From Chelatococcus sp. YT9 (GTDB lineage Bacteria > Pseudomonadota > Alphaproteobacteria > Rhizobiales > Beijerinckiaceae), in NCBI RefSeq assembly GCF_018398315.1, contig NZ_JAHBRW010000001.1:3294501-3358500 (forward strand): a stretch of DNA of 64,000 nucleotides, written 5' to 3'. A program made the position numbers and the translations under genes. This document shows positions 16,082 through 22,561 of the stretch, one piece after another (the first letter of the stretch is position 1; each line of letters opens with the position of its first letter). The notes below the pieces were generated by a model. That model was not told where the DNA came from, searched no databases, and saw only the letters and a list, made by a program, of their open reading frames with translations.

Positions 16082-16331
16082 TACCGGAAATAGCGTTGCC
16101 GTAGTCATATTGCCCCCGGCGAATTCTTGTTACCCAAATTCTGTCATCGCTATCTACAAGTTTCTGAAAGTGTTCCCGAATTTCCTTTGCAGTGTTGTTC
16201 ACGTTAAGTAAATACAGCGAGTATTGGGTCTTCTGCGCCCCCAGTTTATCCATCGCATCCCACAGCGGCTGATAATCGTGGGTGCCCTTGCCTTCGTTCA
16301 CGAGGTCGTACGAAACTAAGAAAACAGCCAT
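16044..16331 (-). CDS. Orphan Cas2-like / SinR-VapD-like small protein
   Basis: 95 residues from the ATG at 16331, which has a strong GGGAGGGG ribosome binding site. The first strand [10 protein letters not shown] ends in the Asp typical of Cas2-fold nucleases. It is followed by a helix ([14 protein letters not shown]), a strand (QYSLYLLNV), [20 protein letters not shown] and a strand IWVTRI, i.e. the ferredoxin-like order of Cas2/SinR/VapD proteins. No cas1, other cas genes or CRISPR array is in the window. It may be an RNase, a toxin or an inactive relative; the metal-binding Asp is present. It is part of the leftward accessory cluster with a HigA-like fragment gene upstream. Confidence 0.65.
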   Translation of the reverse strand: MAVFLVSYDLVNEGKGTHDYQPLWDAMDKLGAQKTQYSLYLLNVNNTAKEIREHFQKLVDSDDRIWVTRIRRGQYDYGNAISGTNAWMEKNPPEA

Positions 16332-16374
16332 ATCCCCCTCCCGTAGCACTTCAGCTACAGCCTAGCAGGGCAAG

Positions 16375-16390
16375 GGAGAGAGTCTAGGGC
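16375..16390. repeat. 16-bp direct repeat, copy 1
   Basis: GGAGAGAGTCTAGGGC, identical to 17012-17027. It spans the stop codon of the HigA-like leftward gene. The two copies bound a 637-bp repeat unit with three small genes. Confidence 0.8.
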
Positions 16391-16563
16391 TCGGTCATCT
16401 CAATGGGCCAATGCTGATTTTCGTAGGCCTCGATAATGTCCGTAAGCGCCGAAAAACGTTCCGCCTCTGCGCTACCGGGCTCAGGCTCATTTATAAAATA
16501 GCGCTCTACCTCGACGAGGGCCTTATCGTAATCGGCCTCGGTGGTGATAGCTTTTATATCCAT
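16384..16563 (-). CDS. HigA-like N-terminal domain protein without HTH (59 aa)
   Basis: Starts MDIKAITTEADYDKALVEVE, then SAEAERFSALTDIIEAYENQ-HWPI. This matches the N-terminal domain of COG5499/HigA-type antitoxins (MDI..I.TEADY..AL..IE....PG..E...L..L..L.EAYE..H.PI). Normal family members continue with an XRE helix-turn-helix; here the protein stops at residue 59. No HigB-like toxin is adjacent. It could be a free-standing domain that binds another protein, or a remnant. It starts close to a rightward terminator-like hairpin and is probably in one unit with the DUF1508 gene upstream and the Cas2-like gene downstream. Confidence 0.65.
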   Translation of the reverse strand: MDIKAITTEADYDKALVEVERYFINEPEPGSAEAERFSALTDIIEAYENQHWPIEMTEP

Positions 16564-16571
16564 GCGTATCA

Positions 16572-16598
16572 GCCCCTGCGGGGGCCTATTTTTTTTGG
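16572..16598 (+). terminator. Intrinsic terminator, rightward
   Basis: GCCCCTGCGGGGGC hairpin followed by CTA and eight T on the plus strand. It would stop transcripts that come from the virion block through the accessory island. Confidence 0.55.
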
Positions 16599-16630
16599 AG
16601 CGATTTCTCCAACGCAGGGGCGTTGAACCG

Positions 16631-16843
16631 CTAAGAGCTGTTCTTCGGCGCGAAAACCGTGGAATTCGAGGACGCGCGCATAATATCTACGGAATACCGA
16701 CAGTTTTGCTTGCTCGTGTAGCTTTCGCTGCTGACAGCGATCTCCTCGCCGTTTTTGGCGTAATAAACCCACCGCCATTCGCCGCGGTTGTCTTTGTACA
16801 TGTAGTAACACGGATAGGTCAGATCAGAAGGACGAACGACCAT
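16631..16843 (-). CDS. DUF1508 (YegP-like) domain protein
   Basis: 70 residues. YMYKDNRGEWRWVYYAKNGE, then IAVSSESYTSKQNC and a final strand match the DUF1508 pattern (YKD..GEWRWRL.A.NGE.IA.S.E.Y.SK..C). The function of the family is not known; it forms a small beta-rich fold. A single repeat unit is present, as in many bacterial copies. Its ATG overlaps the ATG of the rightward gene at 16842 through a shared CATG. No gene of this sort is expected in a phage core, so it is an accessory cargo gene. Confidence 0.85.
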   Translation of the reverse strand: MVVRPSDLTYPCYYMYKDNRGEWRWVYYAKNGEEIAVSSESYTSKQNCRYSVDIMRASSNSTVFAPKNSS

Positions 16844-17024
16844 GGATAGCTCCCCCCATTCCCTGTACGGAGTTCGCTATCGCCACAACGGCAAGACCTT
16901 TTTGGTCGCGTTCCCCGCCGAGTCCAAAGAAGACGCGGAGTCACGTCTTGAGTCAATTGCGGAAGGCGAATGCCTCGGTGAAATGATCCCGGAGGTGTCC
17001 GATTCGGAGCAGGAGAGAGTCTAG
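16842..17024 (+). CDS. Small phage protein of unknown function (60 aa)
   Basis: Starts MDSSPHSLYGVRYRHNGKTF, then VAFPAESKEDAESRLESIAE; a compact alpha/beta-looking acidic protein. Its upstream AGAAGGACGA purine tract lies inside the DUF1508 gene, and the start codons of the two divergent genes overlap by two bases in CCATGG. Its 3' end carries the second copy of the 16-bp repeat and overlaps the end of the leftward gene at 17021. Not recognised as a named family. Confidence 0.6.
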   Translation: MDSSPHSLYGVRYRHNGKTFLVAFPAESKEDAESRLESIAEGECLGEMIPEVSDSEQERV

Positions 17025-17027
17025 GGC
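17012..17027. repeat. 16-bp direct repeat, copy 2
   Basis: Identical to 16375-16390. It spans the stop codons of both the rightward gene 16842-17024 and the leftward gene 17021-17149. Confidence 0.8.
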
Positions 17028-17149
17028 CGCGACGTCGTGGAAAACTGATCGTCACCGCCCAGGCCGTACGTGATTGTATAGGCGCCGTTCGCAAGGCCGA
17101 TATCGTGCGTCGAAGTCCCTCTAAACTCGGTAAGATTGATCGTAGCCAT
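17021..17149 (-). CDS. Very small protein with RTX-like motif (42 aa)
   Basis: ATG at 17149 with a strong GGGAGGGGG ribosome binding site two bases away. MATINLTEFRGTSTHDIGLA, then ITYGLGGDDQF, like a single Gly-Gly-Asp-Asp turn of RTX calcium-binding proteins, and a stop soon after. It may be a remnant of a longer RTX-type protein or a true mini-protein. It ends at the 16-bp repeat, as the HigA-like gene does. Confidence 0.45.
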   Translation of the reverse strand: MATINLTEFRGTSTHDIGLANGAYTITYGLGGDDQFSTTSRP

Positions 17150-17345
17150 TTCCCCCTCCCAAAAGCCCTAGATCTGCCTCGATCTTAGGCATAAAGCGGG
17201 GGTCGAGGGAATGCTGTATGTTGAGAGCCGCTGCTATGCCGCAGACGATCAGATACCAAGCGATCGTGGCCTCAGTGCCCGGTAGGAGGTACCAGGAAAA
17301 CGCTAACGTTAGGGCCCAAGGCCACGGGCTTGGGGAGTAACGCAA
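17121..17345 (-). CDS. Small membrane protein (74 aa)
   Basis: TTG start at 17345 directly after the TAA of the upstream gene (TAATTG), which suggests coupled translation. Two hydrophobic stretches (WALTLAFSWYLLPG, TIAWYLIVCGIAAALNI) and a Gly-rich tail. It overlaps the start of the 17021-17149 gene. No family was recognised; support is hydrophobicity and coupling. Confidence 0.45.
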   Translation of the reverse strand: MRYSPSPWPWALTLAFSWYLLPGTEATIAWYLIVCGIAAALNIQHSLDPRFMPKIEADLGLLGGGNGYDQSYRV

Positions 17346-17657
17346 TTACCAGCAGGTTCTGGCATATCCGGTGCCGATACAGCCCCTACCGTTGCTGTTC
17401 ATGTAGCTACCGGTGTTGTGGTTTCCGGAAAAAGAATTCCCGCTTGAATCGAAGCCATTGTACGACCCGTCATGGTTCTGTTGGACGTTCCAAGATGATC
17501 CGGTGTTCAAGTTGTTCCCATAGACATGGGTGCCGCCGGAATTTCTCTGAACGCTGTAGCTGTTGCCTGACCGGTAATCGTAGTGGTAGCTCGATTGAGC
17601 GAGAGCGGTTCCAGCTAGGCAGCCGAGAACGGCTGATAATGCGACGGCCCTGATCAT
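17346..17657 (-). CDS. Secreted Asn/Ser/Gly/Tyr-rich protein (103 aa)
   Basis: A clear Sec signal peptide (MIRAVALSAVLGCLAGTALA, cut after ALA) and a mature part rich in Asn, Ser, Gly and Tyr with degenerate repeats (SGNSYSVQRNSGGTH, GSSWNVQQNHDGS), ending in C-x10-C-like GCIGTGYARTCW with two Cys. Ribosome binding site AAGGGGG. The repeated N-rich strands suggest a beta-solenoid or adhesive fold. As a prophage cargo gene it might change the lysogen surface. Not recognised. Confidence 0.65.
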   Translation of the reverse strand: MIRAVALSAVLGCLAGTALAQSSYHYDYRSGNSYSVQRNSGGTHVYGNNLNTGSSWNVQQNHDGSYNGFDSSGNSFSGNHNTGSYMNSNGRGCIGTGYARTCW

Positions 17658-17731
17658 TTGTGTCCCCCTTAGAAAGGTAACCCAAGGTACACCCCGCCTC
17701 TATTGCGGGGCAAGAGGACTCGCTGTACCGC

Positions 17732-18028
17732 TTATCGTATCCTCGGCCCCATCACCATCGCCAAGCCAGTGTTATAGGCGTTGTTCGGGTTCGCCATGTA
17801 CGCCGCGCCGTACTGGGCATTCGTCACTTCGCGCGTTGATGAGACCTGCACGCGGCAATTTATGTAGGCGTCGGTGCCTGGAACAGCGCCATAGCGGCGG
17901 CATGCGGCGTCGTCCTGAGCATCGACCTTGGCTGTAGCGGCTGCTTGCTGTCGGGCACGGTATTCCGGGTTCAAGCCGCAACCGGCAATCGCAGCGCAGG
18001 TCATCAACAATATGGCTAGGCGCATCAT
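17732..18028 (-). CDS. Small lipoprotein (98 aa)
   Basis: N-terminus MMRLAILLMTCAAIAGCGLN has a lipobox (IAGC) for signal peptidase II. The mature part has an A-rich helix, a pair of Cys (ACRRYGAVPG...YINCRVQ) and ends GLAMVMGPRIR. AAGGGGGG ribosome binding site. Probably anchored in the outer membrane or facing the periplasm. Prophage cargo of unknown function; start at 18028 or at the second Met, 18025. Confidence 0.65.
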   Translation of the reverse strand: MMRLAILLMTCAAIAGCGLNPEYRARQQAAATAKVDAQDDAACRRYGAVPGTDAYINCRVQVSSTREVTNAQYGAAYMANPNNAYNTGLAMVMGPRIR

Positions 18029-18084
18029 TCCCCCCTTGGCACCGCCGGAACCTTAAGCCTAAACTGGAGTAGGGGGAACACTGT

Positions 18085-18435
18085 ATGGCAAAAATCTATG
18101 GTTCCGTATGGTTGGCTGGGCTGGTCGCTATCGGCTTCGCAAGCAGCGCTGCCGCGGCAGATTGCAAGTCACTCCACCAGCTCACTGATAGCGCGTGTGG
18201 GAAGTTCTCATCTCTCAATGATGCGAGCCGAACCATGAGGCCGGTACCAAAGCCGCATGTGTGCGCTACGTACAAGGCTCTCCTGGACTGCATGCATATC
18301 CAAAGTGGCTACTTCGCTCAGTGCGCGGCTGCTCATACTACGACGACTCGGGCGCGACAGGCGGAAGACTCTAAGGGTCTACAGGCGAAGTATCAGGCGA
18401 CCTGCGGGGCTAAGTGGGGTCCGCCTAAGATCTGA
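18085..18435 (+). CDS. Secreted Cys-rich protein (116 aa)
   Basis: Signal peptide (about residues 1-24, ending SSAAAA) followed by a mature domain with six Cys (DCKSLHQL, SACGKF, HVCATY, LDCMHI, AQCAAA, ATCGAKW), suggesting three disulphides in the periplasm. AGGGGG ribosome binding site. Divergent from the lipoprotein gene at 17732-18028; the 56-bp gap must hold both promoters. Not recognised. Confidence 0.65.
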   Translation: MAKIYGSVWLAGLVAIGFASSAAAADCKSLHQLTDSACGKFSSLNDASRTMRPVPKPHVCATYKALLDCMHIQSGYFAQCAAAHTTTTRARQAEDSKGLQAKYQATCGAKWGPPKI

Positions 18436-18786
18436 TCACTTGCTGCAAGCAGCGAGGCGCCATTCACCGGAAGCGCCCTCGGCATCAACAAGGCGGAACC
18501 AGTCAAGGCCTTCGCCGTTGCTGGTCCATTTAACGGATGGGAGCTTGTCCATATCGGCCACGTAGAAGTACGAGGCCGTTGATCCTACTGCTGCGAGCTT
18601 CTGCGCCTTCCCTTGGAAGACTAGCGCTGTGAATGGCACGCCATCCTTTGAGAAGGTTCCGATCTTCTCGCCCTTGATCTCTGTCCCGGTAGTTTCGTGA
18701 CGATAGACAGCCTTGTCCTGCGGGCAGGCTGCTAGCGCCGCTACGGGCGTCGCCAAGAACCCCAGAACGAAAGCTAATCTAAACAT
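18436..18786 (-). CDS. Secreted protein of unknown function (116 aa)
   Basis: Starts MFRLAFVLGFLATPVAALAA (signal peptide), mature domain with CPQDKAVYRHETTGTEIKGE and a C-terminal WRLAACSK; two Cys probably pair. Predicted periplasmic or surface beta-rich protein. Its ATG (18786) overlaps the ATG of the rightward hydrolase gene (18785) in a shared CATG. Its 3' end touches the end of the rightward secreted Cys-rich gene, so the two genes converge with no gap. Confidence 0.65.
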   Translation of the reverse strand: MFRLAFVLGFLATPVAALAACPQDKAVYRHETTGTEIKGEKIGTFSKDGVPFTALVFQGKAQKLAAVGSTASYFYVADMDKLPSVKWTSNGEGLDWFRLVDAEGASGEWRLAACSK

Positions 18787-21187
18787 GACCCAGGTCTCTC
18801 TTTCGGATCGGGACATAGATGCTATTGCGCGGACTGTTCAGAGTGAAGTCGGGCATTGGGCATCTGCTGATCCGAGGGGCGTTGCGGCTGTCGTCGACAC
18901 TATCGTAAACCGCGCAGCTTCTCCAGCGTTCCCCGATACCATCCCTGGCGTTGTTAATCAGCGTGGCCAGTTCTCCGCCATATCAGGCAATAGGAATGCA
19001 GCGGGATCGTGGCAGAACCTGCCGGCAGCCTCGCCTGCTATTCAGAATATCGTCGAGCAGCATCTAACCGCCCGGTCGCTTGGCGCACCTAGCGTTGTGG
19101 GGACAAACCTCAACTTCGCCAACCCGAACTATTCGAGCCGAAACGCCCTATCCGGGTGGCTCGGGCAGATGATAACTGACCCTCTCTCGACGGTGTTCGG
19201 ACGTCGGGGAACGGATGATGTCCACTACCACGGTACGCCGTTTGCCTTGCAGGGTGCGCGGCCGGAATCCGTCGAGATCGGTGTTCCGCAAGATGTTCTT
19301 ACGGCTTGGGCCGGTCAGATTGCGCTCGGCAACACGGCCATTCCTTATGGCAACCTATTCGACACGCCACGCGAAACAATAGACCAAGAGCAGCGAAACG
19401 CTCTCTACGAGACGCTGACAAACCGAACGCAGCCAAATGTCCTCGGACAAAACCTAGCCCCGGAATTGACCGGGGCTTTTTCATTTATGGGGGATCCGGC
19501 GCTTGCTGGTTATGACTTCATGCCGGCGCCTTCGTTTGTCGATCCGGTGGAATTTGGCGGCTTCCTCCCTGACATCACGCCTTATGACGTGCCTGCAAAC
19601 CTCGGACTTGCAGCGCCCGCACAGACACCGGGCACGCTTGCCGGATTTGAAGGGCTGATCAGCAGCCTTGGCCTTGCTGCCCCAGAAGTGCCGGGAGCGC
19701 TCTATGGCCTCGATGCCCCTCAAGGCTTCCAGCCGAACATGGATTACGGCGTCGGGTTCAACTTCGGCGTCCCGTCCTTCGACTGGAGCGACGTGACCTC
19801 ACTGACGGCGCCTCCCTCCAACCTTGGGGTGAGCATCCCTGAAGCTCCGGCTGCGCTCAGCATGAATGATTTCGGGGGAACGGGAATCGACTGGGGAGGT
19901 CTTCTGGCGGATTCGTCCCTCGGCAATTATTCCATTGATGGCTTTGACATGTCCGGTGCTGTCCAAGATCTCGGATTGGGTGTGCCGGATGCGCCATCAG
20001 CGCTGACCGCTGCGGACTTCGGTGGGGGCACGTCGTCCTATGACTGGGGCGGCATGCTGGCTGATGCGTCGCTTGGCGACTATAGCGCCGACTTCGGCGG
20101 ATATTCTGCGCCGGCATCGTCTTCTGGGCGGGGGGCGTCCACCTCAACGGCGCCCGGCTATGGTGATGTTGGCGCGAATATCTCTGCGGCGCAGGCCGCG
20201 GCGAACAACAATCTCGGGCTGTCGGCCCCGGAGGCGCCGGGCGCTCTTACGGGTCTTGATGTTGCGGCGCCCAGCGTGTCGCTCGGCTATGGCCCGCAAA
20301 CGGGTGCGAGCACAGCCACGTCACCCGGTAAGGGAGACATGACGATCGGCGCGGTGAATACGGCCGCGTCTCCTGGCATGACAACGTTTGGAGCGATGAG
20401 CCCCGCGCTGTCTGGGGTTGTGACCGATGCGCCGCTGGAGTCGCGGGACTATAACAAGGATCCCCGCGCCGCTGTCGAAGCCTCAATAGCCAAGACGGCC
20501 GCTGTTGAACCGCCATCGGTCGCCAAGGCCCCGACCTTTGCGGCTATGACACCCGTTGCGCCCGCGCCAGTTGCTCCCACGCCAGCGCCTTCCATCGCGA
20601 AGGCACCGACACCCGCCCCGACAGTGACAAGGGCACCAACGGTTGCCCCGGTCACTCCGGTTGTAACCCCGGTCGTTGCACCATCTCTCGCGGCACCGAT
20701 CAGCGTCCCGACCATCGACTATCCGGGAGTGACATCCTTCGATCCGGCATGGGGTGTGACGGGCCTTGCGCCTTCGGTGATGGACAACCTGTCTGCTCTT
20801 GGCGTTGGCGCGCCTCCGGATGGCTACAGCTATGGCTACAGCCCGTTCGGAGACTACTCACTCGTTCATGCGGGGGCGCCAGAATACGCGCAAATCGCGG
20901 CGTCGGGTCCAGGTCTGTTCGGTCCTCGCGGCGCGCTTCAAGCCCTCATGGATGAGATCGCCGGCCGCACGTCGGGATCCGGTGGTGGCTTCGACTATTC
21001 CGGCCCCTTCGGCTCCCAGTACGGCGGGGGCTGGTCAAGCAATGACCTAAGCGACGCGATCCAGTCCGGTGACTACGGCGGATGGGGTGGTGATAGCGGC
21101 GGGTACGGAGGAGGGGGCTACGGAGGTGGCTACGGCGACTCCGGCGGATATGGCGGGGCAGACCCCGCTGGCAACAACGGCAACTAA
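18785..21187 (+). CDS. SleB-like cell-wall hydrolase fused to long repeat region (800 aa)
   Basis: Residues about 1-165 form a cell-wall hydrolase_2 (SleB/CwlJ) domain: AIARTVQSEVGHWAS with the catalytic Glu, RGVAAVVDTIVNRAASPAFP, GVVNQRGQFSAISG and VHYHGTPF. The rest is Pro/Ala/Gly-rich with at least four modules built on a motif LGL-x-x-PEAPxAL, then a Pro/Thr linker and a Gly/Tyr-rich end (GGYGGGGYGGGYGDSGGYGG). This is probably a virion- or tail-associated peptidoglycan hydrolase. Start at 18785 is chosen as the family N-terminus begins there; the earlier in-frame ATG at 18713 is within the divergent gene. Confidence 0.8.
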   Translation: MTQVSLSDRDIDAIARTVQSEVGHWASADPRGVAAVVDTIVNRAASPAFPDTIPGVVNQRGQFSAISGNRNAAGSWQNLPAASPAIQNIVEQHLTARSLGAPSVVGTNLNFANPNYSSRNALSGWLGQMITDPLSTVFGRRGTDDVHYHGTPFALQGARPESVEIGVPQDVLTAWAGQIALGNTAIPYGNLFDTPRETIDQEQRNALYETLTNRTQPNVLGQNLAPELTGAFSFMGDPALAGYDFMPAPSFVDPVEFGGFLPDITPYDVPANLGLAAPAQTPGTLAGFEGLISSLGLAAPEVPGALYGLDAPQGFQPNMDYGVGFNFGVPSFDWSDVTSLTAPPSNLGVSIPEAPAALSMNDFGGTGIDWGGLLADSSLGNYSIDGFDMSGAVQDLGLGVPDAPSALTAADFGGGTSSYDWGGMLADASLGDYSADFGGYSAPASSSGRGASTSTAPGYGDVGANISAAQAAANNNLGLSAPEAPGALTGLDVAAPSVSLGYGPQTGASTATSPGKGDMTIGAVNTAASPGMTTFGAMSPALSGVVTDAPLESRDYNKDPRAAVEASIAKTAAVEPPSVAKAPTFAAMTPVAPAPVAPTPAPSIAKAPTPAPTVTRAPTVAPVTPVVTPVVAPSLAAPISVPTIDYPGVTSFDPAWGVTGLAPSVMDNLSALGVGAPPDGYSYGYSPFGDYSLVHAGAPEYAQIAASGPGLFGPRGALQALMDEIAGRTSGSGGGFDYSGPFGSQYGGGWSSNDLSDAIQSGDYGGWGGDSGGYGGGGYGGGYGDSGGYGGADPAGNNGN

Positions 21188-21195
21188 GACGATGC

Positions 21196-21218
21196 GGCGC
21201 CTAAGGGGCGCTTTTTTT
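21196..21218 (+). terminator. Intrinsic terminator after hydrolase gene
   Basis: GGCGCC-TAAG-GGGCGC hairpin followed by seven T, in the 42-bp gap between the hydrolase gene and the first tail-fibre gene. Confidence 0.7.
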
Positions 21219-21229
21219 ATGAGGTAGCG

Positions 21230-22558
21230 ATGGCTGGCCTTTCAGATTTTGGCGACGGAACAGAAATCCCGCCGCAGTACGGCCCTGTGCCCGGCCATCA
21301 GTGGGATGGGACCAAGCTGCGGTTGCTCAACCCGGACGGAACGCCGGGCGTGTGGACCGATCTTGAGGGACCCGAAGGGCCTGAAGGTGGAGTGGGGCCT
21401 GCTGGTCCATCCGGAGAGACAGGCCCAAAGGGTGACAAGGGCGACAAAGGCGATCCGGGTGCGACAGGCGCGACGGGCGCAAAAGGAGACACTGGCGATA
21501 CCGGGCCGAAGGGCGATAAAGGCGACAAGGGAGACCAGGGCAACCAAGGCATTCAGGGCACTGCTGGCAACAAAGGCTGGTCTCCGGTCTTTGCCGGTGT
21601 CAGCGACGGCGCGCGCCGCGTCCTCCAAGTATATGATTGGACTGGTGGAGAAGGAACAAAGCCGGCGACGGGCAGCTATGTCGGGGCATCCGGCCTCACA
21701 AACACGATTGGCGATGCCGTCGATATCCGGGGCCCGCAGGGAGCGGGCGCGGGTGACGTCACAACGTCAGGGGCTGTTACGGCCGGGCATATCGCCGTCT
21801 ATGCGGATACGAGCGGTGATGTCATTCAGGATGGCGGTGCGCCGTTCTCCGGCGACTACGACGATCTCTCGAATAAGCCTAGCCTCGCTCCTGTGGCGAC
21901 ATCTGGCGATTATGCAGATCTAGCGGGAGCGCCGTCGCTTGCGCCGGTTGCCACTTCGGGCTCCTACGGCGACCTTTCCGGGAGGCCAACGCTGGCACCC
22001 GTCGCTACTAGCGGTGCTTATTCCGATTTGTCCGGAACACCTACGCTTGGCTCCTTGGCCGCCAAATCGGCCGTCAACAACGCGGATTGGTCCGGCACCG
22101 ATCTCTCTGTTGCCAACGGCGGGACGGGCGGGTCGGATGCCGCTACCGCGAGGACAAATCTCGGTCTGGTCATCGGCACCAACGTCCAAGCCTATGACGC
22201 AGACACTGCCAAAACCGACGTTGCGCAGACATGGAGTGCCGCGCAGCAGTTCGGTCAAATCGCAGGCACCACGACGGCGGTGGCTGCTTCTGCCATTGAC
22301 TGCTCCCTCGGAAACGTCTTCACCAAGACGACATCCAGCAATACGACCTTCACCGTGTCGAATGTGCCGTCTTCAAAGGCTTACGGCTTCACACTGGTCC
22401 TGACCTATACCTCAGGAACGATCACGTGGTTCACGGGCGTCCAGTGGCGCGATGGGACGGCACCGACGTTCACAGGCGGCAAGGTCTATTTCGTCATCTT
22501 CGAAACTACGAATGGCGGCTCGACCTGGCGCGGTGCAGCGCTCGAATTCAATGGGTGA
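21230..22558 (+). CDS. Collagen-like tail fibre protein
   Basis: 442 residues. Residues about 47-120 are Gly-x-y collagen repeats ([20 protein letters not shown]). Then come four repeats of the form [13 protein letters not shown] at about 215-285, a segment with [15 protein letters not shown] and TARTNLGL typical of tail fibres, and a C-terminal beta-rich domain ([20 protein letters not shown]). Trimeric fibre that probably binds the host surface. Gly-x-y repeats are prone to length change by recombination. Starts after a terminator hairpin. Confidence 0.85.
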   Translation: MAGLSDFGDGTEIPPQYGPVPGHQWDGTKLRLLNPDGTPGVWTDLEGPEGPEGGVGPAGPSGETGPKGDKGDKGDPGATGATGAKGDTGDTGPKGDKGDKGDQGNQGIQGTAGNKGWSPVFAGVSDGARRVLQVYDWTGGEGTKPATGSYVGASGLTNTIGDAVDIRGPQGAGAGDVTTSGAVTAGHIAVYADTSGDVIQDGGAPFSGDYDDLSNKPSLAPVATSGDYADLAGAPSLAPVATSGSYGDLSGRPTLAPVATSGAYSDLSGTPTLGSLAAKSAVNNADWSGTDLSVANGGTGGSDAATARTNLGLVIGTNVQAYDADTAKTDVAQTWSAAQQFGQIAGTTTAVAASAIDCSLGNVFTKTTSSNTTFTVSNVPSSKAYGFTLVLTYTSGTITWFTGVQWRDGTAPTFTGGKVYFVIFETTNGGSTWRGAALEFNG

Positions 22559-22561
22559 GCC

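Noticed and set aside
16044-16331. Part of a CRISPR-Cas locus
   Set aside because: Only a Cas2-like frame is present; no repeat-spacer array and no other cas gene were seen in the window.
16572-16598. Leftward terminator between the DUF1508 and HigA-like genes
   Set aside because: The T-run follows the stem on the plus strand only; on the minus strand the A-run comes first, so it would not stop leftward transcripts.
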